Positions 13,565-25,507 of a stretch of 64,000 nt of DNA are shown piece by piece. Position 1 is the first letter of the stretch. The number at the start of each line of letters is the position of its first letter. Made by a program: the position numbers and the translations under genes. The DNA is taken from contig NZ_JAFBFC010000006.1 in assembly GCF_016909075.1 (NCBI RefSeq), forward strand, positions 1 to 64,000, in the 5' to 3' direction. The notes under the pieces are model-generated. The model ran no database searches. It was not told the origin of the DNA and saw only the letters and a program-made list of their open reading frames with translations. The stretch is from Priestia iocasae. Lineage in GTDB: Bacteria; Bacillota; Bacilli; Bacillales; Bacillaceae_H.

Positions 13565-13897
13565 TGTTAGAGTAACAATGTCAACAGGCCCATGGTCATC
13601 ACAATGGCCGTTGTGAACGTGATGCAACCGGCCATTTACAAGGTAATCAAAATGATCTCCATGAGGCACAAGTTCATGCCCGCATTCTTCATCGTGCTTA
13701 CATCCGCAGTTCATCGGCTGACATTGGTCTGGGTTTGTTTCAGTTACTTCTAGCTTACATTCATCCCAATGCCCTTCGTGCTCATGGTGTAAATGTCCAT
13801 TGTGAATATAGTCAATATGATTGCCGTGACGAATTTTCGTATGTCCACATGCAATGCTATGTTGATGCTCGTGGTGTTTGTGTATATTATGTTCCAT
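13562..13897 (-). CDS. His/Cys-rich tandem-repeat protein, probable metal binder
   Basis: This 111-residue protein contains about 24 His and 7 Cys. It is built from two copies of one module with the pattern CGH-x4-HG-x-H-x-DY-x2-NG-x-LHH-x-H-x-GH. One copy starts near residue 17 and the other near residue 72. They are joined by a Cys-rich linker containing NCGCKHDEECGH. The N-terminal 13 residues are also His-rich. No signal peptide or membrane segment is visible. It lies 12 bases behind a DUF2892 membrane protein on the same strand. Composition suggests zinc, nickel or copper binding; that role is an inference and I cannot name a characterised family. Confidence 0.8.
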   Translation of the reverse strand: MEHNIHKHHEHQHSIACGHTKIRHGNHIDYIHNGHLHHEHEGHWDECKLEVTETNPDQCQPMNCGCKHDEECGHELVPHGDHFDYLVNGRLHHVHNGHCDDHGPVDIVTLT

Positions 13898-13909
13898 AAC
13901 TACCAGCTC

Positions 13910-14161
13910 CTAAGATGGATTATAAGTCATTTCATCGTGGTCAGATGTGCTATTTTGTTCGTTTTGATATTGATCAAATGCAAATGTTAAAGGACAGAAT
14001 CGAGTGATTCCTTCTGCGACCTTCATGGCTGCAAGAAGCGCCACTAGTAAATAAGAGTCGCGATAAGGTCGTTTTACTAGCTTAGCTGTCACCCAAGATA
14101 AGAGTGCAAAGCCCATTGTCAGTCGAACAAGAGCATTGATTATGCCAATGTTTGGTTTCAT
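13910..14161 (-). CDS. DUF2892 (YgaP-like) membrane protein
   Basis: This 83-residue protein begins MKPNIGIINALVRLTMGFAL and has two hydrophobic helices (about 8-23 and 36-50). The conserved GITRFCPL motif follows near residue 54. This is the DUF2892 layout, also found as the membrane tail of YgaP rhodanese proteins. The C-terminal tail is polar. It is the first gene of a two-gene minus-strand unit with the His-rich protein. The role is unknown; the Cys in FCPL and the neighbour hint at sulfur or metal handling. This pair is inserted between purD and yerA relative to B. subtilis. Confidence 0.75.
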   Translation of the reverse strand: MKPNIGIINALVRLTMGFALLSWVTAKLVKRPYRDSYLLVALLAAMKVAEGITRFCPLTFAFDQYQNEQNSTSDHDEMTYNPS

Positions 14162-14262
14162 TTTTTATCACCTTTATTAATAGAATTTTTACATAATCTT
14201 TAATGCTTTAAACAAGTTAATGTGATACGATTGTAGCAATAGGAAAAAAAAGGGGGATGTTC

Positions 14263-16008
14263 ATGGCTGAACAACGATATCGTTGGAAAAATAAACAAAT
14301 ACGTGAACACATTGAAATTTTAAATGGTCATAAATCTCCAACTATAGTGCTTACTCATGCTACTTATTTAAATTCGTATATGAAAACATGGATGACGGCT
14401 AACATTTGGATTGCAGACGACAGAATTATATATGTAGGCGATGATATGCCTCAACTACTCGACGAAAAAACCGAAGTGATTGACTGTAGCAACCAATTTT
14501 TAGTACCAGGTTATATTGAGCCACATGTACATCCATTTCAGTTATATAATCCCCATACATTCGCACAATATGCATCACAGCATGGAACGACGACACTCAT
14601 CAATGATAATATGGTGCTTGCTTTACAATTAGAAAAAAAGAAAGCGTTTTCTTTTTTGGAGGAAATGAAAAAGATTCCTTCTACAATGTACTGGTGGAGT
14701 CGATTTGATGCTCAAACCGAGATTATGGATGAAGAAGCTGTATTTTCTCATCGTAATGTAAAATCGTGGCTTGAGCATGACGCGGTTTTACAAGGGGGAG
14801 AGCTGACAGGCTGGCCTAAGTTAGTAGATGGCGACGACTTAATGCTTCACTGGATCCAAGAAGCAAAGCGCATGGGTAAAAAAGTGGAAGGCCATTTCCC
14901 TGGCGCATCTGATAGGACGTTAGCTAAAATGCTTTTATTTGGGGCAGATTGTGACCATGAGTCAATGAATGGAGAAGATGCACTGCGAAGGTTATCTCAA
15001 GGTTACACCGTTTCCTTACGCTATTCATCCATTCGACCAGATCTACCGGTAATCTTAAAAGAAATCCAGGAGTTAGGCATGGAACATTATGATCGCTTCC
15101 TTATGACAACAGATGGATCACCACCTTCTTTCTATAAAGAAGGAGTATCGGATATGTTAATTCATGTTGCGATGAAACAAGGAGTGCCTCCAATAGATGC
15201 CTATAACATGGCAAGTCATAATATTGCGAGGTATTACAACATGGAACATTTACATGGAAGCATCTCAACGGGACGAATTGCCAACATTAACTTTTTACAA
15301 TCGGCAGATAAACCTACTCCACTATCAGTTTTAGCCAAGGGACAGTGGGTGTTAAAAGGTGGGGAAAAGCAAGAAACGGTTCCGTCATTTCCATGGAGTG
15401 AACACGGATTTTCTCCATTGAATTTAAAGTGGGATTTAACGGTGGATGACTTACAATTTTCAATGGCACTTGGCATGAAGATGGTCAATTCTGTTATTAT
15501 GAAGCCATATTCAATTAGCCTTGATGTATCGGTGGATGAACTTTCTCATGATCATGATGAAAGCTTTCTTGTGCTCATTGATCGTCATGGAAAATGGCGA
15601 ATCAACACTATTTTGAAAGGGTTTTCAAATGAGGTGTCAGGATTTGCGAGCTCTTATTCAAATACAGGAGACATCATTTTAATTGGTAAACGAAAAGAGG
15701 ATATGATCGCAGCGTTCAAGCGAATGAAGGAGCTAGGTGGTGGAATCGTGTTAGTGGACAACAATGAAGTTGTCTACGAAGTACCCATGTTACTAAATGG
15801 TATTATGTCTGATAAGCCATTAGAGCAATTAATGGAGGAAGAGCTTACATTAACGGCTCTATTGCGCGATCGTGGCTATACACATAATGATCCTATCTAT
15901 TCATTATTATTCTTTTCATCCACTCATCTTCCATATGTAAGAATTACACCAAGAGGAATTTATGACGTTATGAATAAAAAAGTACTCTTTCCGTCAATAA
16001 TGCGTTAA
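14263..16008 (+). CDS. yerA: adenine deaminase-type amidohydrolase YerA
   Basis: A 581-residue member of the adenine deaminase branch of the amidohydrolase superfamily, which would convert adenine to hypoxanthine. Metal-binding features seen are PGYIEPHVHPF near residue 85, GHFPGASD with its His near 210, CDHESMNGEDAL and MTTDGSPPS near 285. A C-terminal domain with FDHDES-like HDHDESFLVLIDRHGKWR follows. It matches B. subtilis YerA in length and along the whole sequence. ATG 14263 is preferred because the AAAGGGGG site has better spacing than to ATG 14257. Position just after the pur operon fits purine salvage; the exact substrate is inferred. Confidence 0.88.
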   Translation: MAEQRYRWKNKQIREHIEILNGHKSPTIVLTHATYLNSYMKTWMTANIWIADDRIIYVGDDMPQLLDEKTEVIDCSNQFLVPGYIEPHVHPFQLYNPHTFAQYASQHGTTTLINDNMVLALQLEKKKAFSFLEEMKKIPSTMYWWSRFDAQTEIMDEEAVFSHRNVKSWLEHDAVLQGGELTGWPKLVDGDDLMLHWIQEAKRMGKKVEGHFPGASDRTLAKMLLFGADCDHESMNGEDALRRLSQGYTVSLRYSSIRPDLPVILKEIQELGMEHYDRFLMTTDGSPPSFYKEGVSDMLIHVAMKQGVPPIDAYNMASHNIARYYNMEHLHGSISTGRIANINFLQSADKPTPLSVLAKGQWVLKGGEKQETVPSFPWSEHGFSPLNLKWDLTVDDLQFSMALGMKMVNSVIMKPYSISLDVSVDELSHDHDESFLVLIDRHGKWRINTILKGFSNEVSGFASSYSNTGDIILIGKRKEDMIAAFKRMKELGGGIVLVDNNEVVYEVPMLLNGIMSDKPLEQLMEEELTLTALLRDRGYTHNDPIYSLLFFSSTHLPYVRITPRGIYDVMNKKVLFPSIMR

Positions 16009-16038
16009 AATATAAAAGAAAAAAGGTTGGGTCAATGT

Positions 16039-17070
16039 ATGAAGTATCTTCTATTCATTTCATTAGCCATGCTTGTACTTTCAGGCTGTCAAAAGGACGA
16101 ACGTGTACAAGGTGAGCAACCTCAAGAGGTTGTAGAGGAATTTGAAGCGGATGAGCCTTCAGAAGAGCAACCGAAAGAAGTAGCACCGTTAACAGGTTTA
16201 CCTGTTCAAACAGAAAGTAATCATCGAGCTGTTGCCGTTATGATTAATAACGATCCAAAAGCACGTCCTCAATCTGGCTTAAAAGAAGCCGATCTTGTAT
16301 ATGAATTGTTAGCTGAAGGATCTATCACAAGGTTCATGGCGATTTATCAGAGTGAAAAACCGAAAAGAATAGGTCCAGTTCGAAGTGCAAGAGATTATTA
16401 TGTTGAGCTGAGTAAAGGATATGATGCCCTTTACGTCAGTCACGGGTGGAGTCCTAAGGCCAAAGAGATGTTAGAAGCTGGTGAGGCTGATTCCCTAAAT
16501 GGATTATTTTATGATGGGACACTATTTAAACGCTCAAAGGACCGAAAAGCTCCGCATAATTCTTACATTACGTATGAAAATATTGAAAAAGGTGCCGAAG
16601 AGAAAGGGTATTCAATGAAGGATCATGTAAAAAGCTTATCTTTTGTTGAGGAAGGTTCGGTGTCTGGAGAAAAAGCGTCACGTGTAACCGTCAAGCATAT
16701 TGATACTGCTCTAGCAACAGTTTACTATCGATATGATCAAAAAGAAGAGAAGTATATTCGCTCTGATGGAAAAAAAGACACGATGGATGCTGAGTCCAAG
16801 GACTTAATTTTATTAGATAATGTACTTATTATTGAGGCTGAGCATGAAATCATTGATAATCAAGGTAGGAGAGAGATTAACGTAACTTCGGGTGGTAAGG
16901 GATATTTACTGCAAAAAGGTGTTGCTCAAGAAGTTGAATGGAAAAATAGAAACGGACGTCTCTTACCTTATAAAGATGGAAAAATACAGCCTTTTATAAA
17001 AGGTAAAACGTGGATTAATATTATCTCTACTTCTCCTGGCATTGACGGAGGAGTATTAATAGAAAGCTAA
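16039..17070 (+). CDS. yerB: lipoprotein YerB (DUF3048)
   Basis: A 343-residue exported lipoprotein. The signal peptide MKYLLFISLAMLVLSGC ends in the lipobox LSGC at Cys17, followed by an acidic Glu-rich linker to about residue 50. The body is the DUF3048 domain (PLTGLPVQTESNHRAVAVMINNDP at its start; RIGPVRSARDYYVELS). ATG 16039 is chosen because the upstream TTG lies inside the ribosome site. It matches YerB of B. subtilis in place and domain. The protein should be anchored outside the membrane; its function is not known. Confidence 0.88.
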   Translation: MKYLLFISLAMLVLSGCQKDERVQGEQPQEVVEEFEADEPSEEQPKEVAPLTGLPVQTESNHRAVAVMINNDPKARPQSGLKEADLVYELLAEGSITRFMAIYQSEKPKRIGPVRSARDYYVELSKGYDALYVSHGWSPKAKEMLEAGEADSLNGLFYDGTLFKRSKDRKAPHNSYITYENIEKGAEEKGYSMKDHVKSLSFVEEGSVSGEKASRVTVKHIDTALATVYYRYDQKEEKYIRSDGKKDTMDAESKDLILLDNVLIIEAEHEIIDNQGRREINVTSGGKGYLLQKGVAQEVEWKNRNGRLLPYKDGKIQPFIKGKTWINIISTSPGIDGGVLIES

Positions 17071-17088
17071 TGAGAAGGAGTATGAATG

Positions 17089-17385
17089 ATGCAAATTGAT
17101 AAACTTCGTGGCAAGGAATTAGATCAATTATTTGAAGCGATTTTGTCTTTAAAAGATGTAGAAGAGTGCTATCGTTTTTTCGATGATTTATGTACGATAA
17201 ACGAAATTCAATCGTTAGCGCAACGATTAGAAGTAGCAAGAATGCTTAGAGAAGGATTTACGTATCATAAAATCGAAACAGAAACAGGTGCAAGCACAGC
17301 AACCATTTCACGTGTAAAGCGTTGCTTGAACTATGGAAGCGATGCGTATCAAATGGTATTAGAGCGACTAGATAAAGACAATTAA
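17089..17385 (+). CDS. yerC: TrpR/YerC-family DNA-binding protein
   Basis: A 98-residue protein of the YerC/YecD group of TrpR-fold repressors. The DNA-binding helix-turn-helix is visible as EGFTYHKIETETGASTATISRV around residues 55-76, preceded by the helical SLAQRLEVARML. ATG 17089 matches the family start MQIDKLRG; ATG 17086 is equally possible. It sits in the conserved yerA-yerB-yerC order. Its target and ligand are unknown to me. A bidirectional terminator separates it from glyS. Confidence 0.88.
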   Translation: MQIDKLRGKELDQLFEAILSLKDVEECYRFFDDLCTINEIQSLAQRLEVARMLREGFTYHKIETETGASTATISRVKRCLNYGSDAYQMVLERLDKDN

Positions 17386-17418
17386 AAACGACGAGGCCGA
17401 TTGGCTTCGTCGTTTTTT
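17385..17418 (+). terminator. bidirectional terminator between yerC and glyS
   Basis: AAAACGACGAGGCC pairs with GGCTTCGTCGTTTT around a GATT loop and is followed by TT. The A-rich left side makes it serve the convergent glyS transcript too. Confidence 0.88.
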
Positions 17419-17419
17419 A

Positions 17420-18802
17420 TTAGAATTGGATTGCTTCTTCAATTAGCGCTTTTAATTCGCTAATTGGTACACGTTTTTGTTCCATTGTGTCACGGTCACG
17501 TACCGTTACTTGCTTATCTTCTAATGAGTCAAAGTCAAATGTAATACAGAATGGTGTACCGATTTCATCATGGCGACGGTAACGTTTTCCGATTGAACCA
17601 GCATCATCGTAGTCAACCATGAAATATTTCGCTAAGTCACCGAAAACTTCTTTTGCCTCATCTGCTAGCTTTTTAGACAGTGGTAATACCGCTGCTTTAA
17701 ATGGTGCTAGAGCTGGATGTAAATGCATCACTGTACGAGCTGTGCCGTCTTCTAATGCTTCCTCTTCGTATGCATCAATCATATACGCAAGGGTTACGCG
17801 GTCTGCACCTAATGAAGGCTCGATGCAATAAGGGATGTAGCGCTCGTTTGTTTCTTGGTCGATGTATTGGAAGTCTTCACCAGAATGATCCATATGTTGT
17901 TTTAAGTCGTAGTCTGTACGAGAAGCCACGCCCCAAAGCTCACCCCAACCGAACGGGAATTTGTATTCAAAATCAGTCGTTGCGTTACTGTAATGAGATA
18001 GCTCATCGTCAGAGTGATCGCGAAGGCGAATGTTTTCTTCTTTCATACCTAGAGAAAGTAACCATTTGTTACAAGTTTCTTTCCAGTATTCAAACCATTC
18101 AAGCTCTTGACCTGGCTTACAGAAGAATTCAAGCTCCATTTGTTCAAACTCACGTGTACGGAATGTGAAGTTACCAGGTGTAATTTCGTTACGGAAGCTT
18201 TTACCGACTTGAGCAATACCAAATGGAAGCTTTTTACGCATTGAACGTTGAACGTTTTTAAAGTTTACGAAAATACCTTGAGCTGTTTCAGGGCGAAGGT
18301 GAATTTCGTTTGCTGATGATTCTGTTACACCTTGGTGTGTTTTAAACATTAAGTTAAATTGACGGATTTCTGTGAAGTTTGCAGAACCACAGTCAGGACA
18401 TACGATGTTGTGTTCTTTAATTAAGTTTTCCATCTCAGAGAATGGAAGACCATCTACAACCATTTCCATGCCTTTTTCTTCTAGCTTCTCTTCAATTAAC
18501 TTATCAGCACGGTGACGCGCTTTACAGTTTTTACAGTCAATCATTGGATCATTGAAGTTACCGATGTGACCAGAAGCTTCCCACGTTTTTGGGTTCATTA
18601 AAATTGCTGCGTCTAATCCAACGTTGTATGGAGACTCTTGGACGAACTTTTTCCACCATGCTTTTTTAATGTTATTTTTTAATTCAACACCTAGTGGACC
18701 GTAATCCCAAGTGTTTGCTAGACCACCATAGATTTCAGAGCCTTGAAAAACAAATCCACGATGTTTCGCATGTGATACGATTTGATCCATTGATTTAGTC
18801 AT
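17420..18802 (-). CDS. glyS: glycyl-tRNA synthetase, homodimeric type
   Basis: A 460-residue class II synthetase that charges tRNA-Gly. It is the single-chain alpha2 type, not the GlyQ/GlyS alpha2beta2 type of B. subtilis. Visible are the N-terminal [18 protein letters not shown], a CKNCKARH and CPDCGSANF pair in the insertion, and motif 2 [21 protein letters not shown]. Motif 3 lies near [10 protein letters not shown], and a C-terminal anticodon-binding domain starts around [14 protein letters not shown]. It begins at ATG behind AGGAGGAAT. Expression is controlled by a T-box leader immediately upstream. Confidence 0.96.
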   Translation of the reverse strand: MTKSMDQIVSHAKHRGFVFQGSEIYGGLANTWDYGPLGVELKNNIKKAWWKKFVQESPYNVGLDAAILMNPKTWEASGHIGNFNDPMIDCKNCKARHRADKLIEEKLEEKGMEMVVDGLPFSEMENLIKEHNIVCPDCGSANFTEIRQFNLMFKTHQGVTESSANEIHLRPETAQGIFVNFKNVQRSMRKKLPFGIAQVGKSFRNEITPGNFTFRTREFEQMELEFFCKPGQELEWFEYWKETCNKWLLSLGMKEENIRLRDHSDDELSHYSNATTDFEYKFPFGWGELWGVASRTDYDLKQHMDHSGEDFQYIDQETNERYIPYCIEPSLGADRVTLAYMIDAYEEEALEDGTARTVMHLHPALAPFKAAVLPLSKKLADEAKEVFGDLAKYFMVDYDDAGSIGKRYRRHDEIGTPFCITFDFDSLEDKQVTVRDRDTMEQKRVPISELKALIEEAIQF

Positions 18803-18838
18803 CTTTATTCCTCCTAATAAATAAGGGTTTTATACAAT

Positions 18839-19068
18839 AAAAAATCTCCCGTCTCTGAACATAGCGCAAGCCATGTTCAGGGACGGGAGATAAATTCCCG
18901 CGGTTCCACCCTGATTGGTACAAAAAAGCTGTACCCACCTTGATAAATATATACTCCAGATTGCCGTTTCTCTAAATCTTTCTCTAGGCTCACACTGTCC
19001 CTAGATCGCTATGATGTGAAGAGGATTTAGATACTATTGATCTTTCACTGTATGGATATAAATTTTGT
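18839..19068 (-). promoter_or_regulatory. glycine T-box riboswitch with terminator
   Basis: On the minus strand the conserved T-box sequence AGGGTGGAACCGCGGG is at about 18897-18914. A 19-base-pair terminator (18844-18862 with 18873-18891, one mismatch) ends in a T-rich stretch 36 bases before glyS. The likely specifier codon is GGC (18963-18965), in ACGGCAATC within stem I, matching glycine. Uncharged tRNA-Gly would favour the antiterminator and raise glyS transcription. Confidence 0.93.
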
Positions 19069-19074
19069 AGCTAT

Positions 19075-19103
19075 ATATTAGCATAACCATTGACAGGAAA
19101 CAA
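19075..19103 (-). promoter_or_regulatory. sigma-A promoter of the glyS T-box leader
   Basis: On the minus strand TTGTTT (19103-19098), a 17-base spacer and TAATAT (19080-19075) with an extended TGC just upstream of the -10. Confidence 0.7.
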
Positions 19104-19186
19104 TAACCTTGTGCGTAATGTCATAAAATTGGGTTTCTTTTTCAGTTAAAAAGATAGGTTTTACTTTCGTGTCCATTGCTTAGTTT

Positions 19187-19195
19187 TGTTATAAT
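19187..19195 (+). promoter_or_regulatory. candidate extended -10 promoter of pcrB
   Basis: TGTTATAAT combines a perfect TATAAT with an upstream TG, about 33 bases before pcrB. No convincing -35 element is visible. Confidence 0.4.
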
Positions 19196-19228
19196 GTACA
19201 AATGGAATAACGAATGGAGGACAACACT

Positions 19229-19915
19229 ATGTACGATATTAAAGAGTGGAAACACGTCTTTAAATTAGATCCTAATAAAGATATAACAGACGAAGAACTT
19301 GAGCAGATTTGTGAATCTGGAACGGACGCTGTCATTGTTGGCGGTTCAGATGGCATTACGTTAGATAATGTACTCAGTTTATTAGCTCGTATTCGTCGTT
19401 ACACCGTTCCGTGTGCGTTAGAAGTATCGACAATTGATTCCGTAACGCCAGGGTTCGATTTTTATTTTATCCCAACGGTTCTTAACAGTAAGAGCACCAA
19501 GTGGATTACGGGTCTTCATCATGAAGCTATGAAAGAATATGCGGACATTATGAACTGGGATGAAATCTTTGTGGAAGGTTATTGTATTTTAAATAAAGAG
19601 TGTAAAGCTGCCCATGTTACTGAAGCAAACACAGAGCTGACAACGGATGATGTTGTGGCTTATGCACAAATGGCAGAGAAGATGTTTCGGTTACCCATCT
19701 TTTATTTAGAATATAGTGGTACATACGGTGACCCTACGATTGTGCGTGATGTGAAAGAGTCTTTAGAAGAGGCGCAGCTGTTTTATGGTGGAGGAATAGA
19801 AACGCTTGAGCAGGCAAAAGAAATGGCTCAGTTTGCAGACACGATTGTGGTAGGCAATGCGCTGTACACAAATTTAAGTGAAGCGTTAAAAACAGTAGAT
19901 GCAATGAAAAGATAA
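19229..19915 (+). CDS. pcrB: heptaprenylglyceryl phosphate synthase PcrB
   Basis: PcrB transfers heptaprenyl from heptaprenyl diphosphate to sn-glycerol-1-phosphate, making an archaeal-like ether lipid in Bacilli. The 228-residue TIM-barrel protein has [14 protein letters not shown] at the start, [12 protein letters not shown] near residue 30-41, [12 protein letters not shown] near 160 and the phosphate site [12 protein letters not shown] near 188. ATG 19229 ([15 protein letters not shown]) lies 8 bases after GGAGG and matches the family start. It precedes pcrA, the conserved order. Confidence 0.95.
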   Translation: MYDIKEWKHVFKLDPNKDITDEELEQICESGTDAVIVGGSDGITLDNVLSLLARIRRYTVPCALEVSTIDSVTPGFDFYFIPTVLNSKSTKWITGLHHEAMKEYADIMNWDEIFVEGYCILNKECKAAHVTEANTELTTDDVVAYAQMAEKMFRLPIFYLEYSGTYGDPTIVRDVKESLEEAQLFYGGGIETLEQAKEMAQFADTIVVGNALYTNLSEALKTVDAMKR

Positions 19916-19959
19916 ATAAGATAAAATGAGAATATATGTTCGAATAAGGCGGTGGTTTT

Positions 19960-22182
19960 TTGAATTTTTTAAGTGAAAAGTTGTTAACAGGGTTAAATCC
20001 TCAGCAACAAGAGGCGGTAAAAGCAACAGATGGACCGCTTCTTATTATGGCAGGAGCCGGAAGTGGAAAGACGCGTGTATTAACCCATCGAATTGCGTAT
20101 TTAATGGCAGAAAAAGAAGTAGCTCCGTGGAACATCTTGGCGATTACGTTTACAAACAAAGCAGCGCGTGAAATGAAGGAGCGTGTAGCCAAGATTGTAG
20201 GGGGAGCAGCGGATGAGATTTGGATCTCAACGTTTCACTCGATGTGTGTCCGTATCTTAAGAAGAGACATTGATCGTATTGGCTATAATCGTAACTTTAC
20301 AATTTTAGATACAACAGATCAATTATCGGTATTAAAGAGTATTTTAAAAGATAAAAACATTGATCCAAAGAAATATGATCCTCGTTCGTTATTAGGAACG
20401 ATTAGTTCAGCGAAAAATGAGCTGCAAAATGCTGAAGACTTTGCAAAGACAGCAGGTGGCCATTACGAAGACGTTGTAAGTGACGTGTATAAAGAATACG
20501 AGAAGCGATTAAAAAAGAATCAAGCATTAGACTTTGATGATTTAATCATGTCAACGATTCTATTGTTCAAGCGCGTACCAGAAGTATTAGAGTACTATCA
20601 ACGCAAGTTTCAATACATCCATGTTGATGAGTATCAAGATACAAACCATGCACAATACATGCTTGTTCGTTTGTTAGGCGCTCGTTTTCAAAATGTATGT
20701 GTCGTTGGGGATTCCGATCAGTCAATCTATCGTTGGCGTGGGGCTGATATTGCCAATATTTTATCGTTTGAGAAAGATTATCCGTCTGCAACGATTATTT
20801 TACTAGAGCAAAACTATCGTTCAACGAAAACCATTTTAGCAGCGGCAAATGAAGTAATCTCAAACAACATGAACCGTAAAGCGAAGAATTTATGGACGGA
20901 AAACAATGAGGGACAAAAGCTTTATCATTACGAAGCGATGAGTGAGCATGAGGAAGCTCAGTTTGTAGCGCGTAAAATTAAAGAAGCGGTTGAAACAGGG
21001 AAACGTAAGTATAGTGAATTTGCGATTTTATACCGTACAAATGCCCAGTCTCGTGTGATGGAGGAAGTCCTTTTAAAATCCAGTATTAACTATACGATTG
21101 TGGGCGGCATCAAGTTCTATGACCGTAAAGAGATTAAAGACCTTCTTGCGTATTTACGTTTAATTGCTAACCAAGATGATGATATTAGCTTAGCGCGTAT
21201 TGTGAATGTGCCAAAGCGCGGTGTTGGAGCAACGTCTGTTGATAAAGTGGCAAACTATGCGAACATGCACGACATTTCAATGTTCAAAGCCCTTCGTGAA
21301 GTAGAGATGACAGGTGTAAGTGGCAAAGCAATTGGTGCATTAAAAGATTTTGAGGCAATGATTGCAAATATTGCACAAATGCAAGATTACTTATCTGTCA
21401 CAGAGCTTGTAGAGCAAGTGTTGGAGCGTACAGGCTATCGTGAAGCATTAAAGGCAGAAAAAACAATTGAAGCACAAAGTCGACTTGAGAATATTGATGA
21501 GTTTTTATCGGTTACTCAAGAGTTCGAAAAAAGCAGTGAGGATAAAAGCTTAGTAGCATTTTTAACAGACTTAGCGCTTGTTGCCGACATTGATAAACTT
21601 GAAGAAGATGAAGAAGAAGCAGAGCAAGTTGTATTGATGACATTGCACTCTGCTAAAGGACTAGAATTCCCAGTCGTCTTTTTAATTGGAATGGAAGAAA
21701 GTGTATTCCCTCATAGTCGTTCTCTATTTGAAGAGGAAGAAATGGAAGAGGAAAGACGCCTTGCTTATGTAGGGATTACTCGTGCAGAAGAAGAGCTGTA
21801 TTTAATCAATGCACAAATGCGAACACTATTTGGTAAAACAAATATCAATCCAAAATCACGCTTTATTGGAGAGATCCCTAGTGAGCTCGTTCAATCTCTC
21901 AATGAAAAGAAACCATCTCCAATGAGTAGCGGTAGTAATGCCTCTGCATCACCATTTGCAAAGCGTCGTCAAGCGGCTGTTTCTCGACCGAATCTTATAT
22001 CAACAGGTGGCGAAGCAATTGGTTGGAGCGTAGGAGATAAAGCGGAGCATAAAAAATGGGGTATTGGAACGGTTGTGAGTGTAAAAGGTGAAGGAGATTC
22101 AAAAGAGCTTGATATTGCCTTCCCAAGTCCAGTTGGGGTGAAGCGATTGTTAGCCAAGTTTGCACCTGTTACAAAAGTATAA
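19960..22182 (+). CDS. pcrA: ATP-dependent DNA helicase PcrA
   Basis: PcrA is the essential UvrD-type superfamily 1 3'-5' helicase of Firmicutes, acting in repair, plasmid rolling-circle replication and removal of RecA. The 740-residue protein shows Walker [12 protein letters not shown] near residue 31-40, motif Ia [14 protein letters not shown], motif [10 protein letters not shown] near 222, motif [17 protein letters not shown], motif IV QNYRST, motif [15 protein letters not shown] and motif [13 protein letters not shown]. The C-terminal tail ends in a Tudor-like RNA polymerase-binding segment ([16 protein letters not shown]). It starts at TTG behind AAGGCGGTGG. Confidence 0.97.
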   Translation: MNFLSEKLLTGLNPQQQEAVKATDGPLLIMAGAGSGKTRVLTHRIAYLMAEKEVAPWNILAITFTNKAAREMKERVAKIVGGAADEIWISTFHSMCVRILRRDIDRIGYNRNFTILDTTDQLSVLKSILKDKNIDPKKYDPRSLLGTISSAKNELQNAEDFAKTAGGHYEDVVSDVYKEYEKRLKKNQALDFDDLIMSTILLFKRVPEVLEYYQRKFQYIHVDEYQDTNHAQYMLVRLLGARFQNVCVVGDSDQSIYRWRGADIANILSFEKDYPSATIILLEQNYRSTKTILAAANEVISNNMNRKAKNLWTENNEGQKLYHYEAMSEHEEAQFVARKIKEAVETGKRKYSEFAILYRTNAQSRVMEEVLLKSSINYTIVGGIKFYDRKEIKDLLAYLRLIANQDDDISLARIVNVPKRGVGATSVDKVANYANMHDISMFKALREVEMTGVSGKAIGALKDFEAMIANIAQMQDYLSVTELVEQVLERTGYREALKAEKTIEAQSRLENIDEFLSVTQEFEKSSEDKSLVAFLTDLALVADIDKLEEDEEEAEQVVLMTLHSAKGLEFPVVFLIGMEESVFPHSRSLFEEEEMEEERRLAYVGITRAEEELYLINAQMRTLFGKTNINPKSRFIGEIPSELVQSLNEKKPSPMSSGSNASASPFAKRRQAAVSRPNLISTGGEAIGWSVGDKAEHKKWGIGTVVSVKGEGDSKELDIAFPSPVGVKRLLAKFAPVTKV

Positions 22183-22188
22183 TGGTGA

Positions 22189-24210
<2,022 letters not shown>

Positions 24211-24221
24211 GAGGTGTATAG

Positions 24222-25397
24222 GTGTTGAAAAAAGTGTTTTTGCTTTCTCTTATTGTCGTGTTTATAACCTCGGCATGCGCACCTAGCTTTTCAAAAGAGG
24301 AAGAAGTTGTACAACAAACAAATGAAGACTCGGAAAAAGCCATTATTCCAAAGTTCAACATTTCCGATAACTACTACCGTACAATTCTACCTTTTAAGCC
24401 GGGAGAGGCAAGGGGATTAGTAGTTGGAAACATGAATAACCGCCTTGATATTCAAGAATTTGAATCAGGGCTCATGCGAATGGCGCAATCTGATTTTTCG
24501 CCTGATAAATATTTGTTTCAAGAAGGACAATATTTAGATCGCACAACGATTCGCTCATGGTTAAGTCGTAAGCAAACAGATGCACAGTTTGCAGAAACCA
24601 AAAAGAAAGATTCAAAAGCGAAAAACGAAGGATTAAACCCTGTTATGTCGGATGAAGGTACGCTAACGGAGCGTAATGAGAAATCCCCACAGTATTTAGG
24701 TCATATTCTAGAGCAGAACTACTTAATCAAAGATGGGGAAGACAAAGTACGACTTGGGGGCGTCATGATTGGCTTAGCCATGAATTCTGTTCATTACTAC
24801 AATCAAGAACAAGGCTATCCACGTGAAGTACCGATTAAGCAAGAAGTTCTTGAAAAAGAAGGAAAAGCCATCGCTGATGAGATTGTAAGCCGGATGCGCA
24901 AAATGGATGAGCTTAAGGAAGTGCCAATTACTGTTGCATTATTTAAGCAAATGCCTAAGTCATCCATTACTCCAGGTAACTTCTTTGCGTTAGGAACAGC
25001 TGGAAAAGGAGATACAAAGGTTGGGAAATGGGAAGATATTAAGGAAAAGTATTACCTGTTTCCATCTCAAGATGCGACAGCTGATCATCGTGATGATGCA
25101 ATGAAGTTTAATGAATTTAAAGCACGTATTGAAGATTACTTCCCGAACTTTACGAGTGTGATTGGAAAAGGATTTTATAAAGATGATCAGTTACAGCAAC
25201 TGTCTGTGGAAATTCCCATTCAATTTTATGGTCGAGGTGAGGTAGTTGGATTTACGCAATATGTAACGGGCTTAATGCTTGATCATTTCCCACCATATAT
25301 GGAAACGAGAGTGTACATTAATTCGGTTGGCGGGCAAGAGGCTGTCATCATTCGAGAGCAAGATAGTGAAAAGCCATTTGTTCATATTTATGAATAA
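24222..25397 (+). CDS. camS: CamS family sex-pheromone-type lipoprotein
   Basis: A 391-residue exported lipoprotein homologous to B. subtilis YerH and staphylococcal CamS. The signal peptide (residues 1-18) ends at the lipobox TSAC, Cys19. The family core includes YYRTILPFKPGEARGLV near residue 50 and a C-terminal GGQEAVIIREQDSEKPFVHIYE. The start is GTG at 24222 behind GAGGTG. In staphylococci and enterococci the cleaved signal peptide of such lipoproteins yields mating pheromones; whether that happens here is unknown. It ends the pcrB-pcrA-ligA-camS run and is followed by a strong terminator. Confidence 0.93.
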   Translation: MLKKVFLLSLIVVFITSACAPSFSKEEEVVQQTNEDSEKAIIPKFNISDNYYRTILPFKPGEARGLVVGNMNNRLDIQEFESGLMRMAQSDFSPDKYLFQEGQYLDRTTIRSWLSRKQTDAQFAETKKKDSKAKNEGLNPVMSDEGTLTERNEKSPQYLGHILEQNYLIKDGEDKVRLGGVMIGLAMNSVHYYNQEQGYPREVPIKQEVLEKEGKAIADEIVSRMRKMDELKEVPITVALFKQMPKSSITPGNFFALGTAGKGDTKVGKWEDIKEKYYLFPSQDATADHRDDAMKFNEFKARIEDYFPNFTSVIGKGFYKDDQLQQLSVEIPIQFYGRGEVVGFTQYVTGLMLDHFPPYMETRVYINSVGGQEAVIIREQDSEKPFVHIYE

Positions 25398-25446
25398 ATA
25401 GGGTTAAGCTTACAAGTGTGCTTGCACCTTCAATAGATATTATTCT

Positions 25447-25507
25447 AAATCGGTTATTACGATAAACCTTATGAAAACAACGGTTTATGTAATAATCGAT
25501 TTTTTTA
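25447..25507 (+). terminator. terminator after camS
   Basis: A long stem of about 21 base pairs (25447-25468 with 25482-25503, one bulged G) is followed by a TTTTTTT run. It closes the pcrB-camS unit. Confidence 0.93.

Noticed and set aside
13793-13990. Plus-strand open frame opposite the His-rich gene.
   Set aside because: It is a shadow of the repeat-rich minus-strand genes, with no ribosome site or recognisable content.
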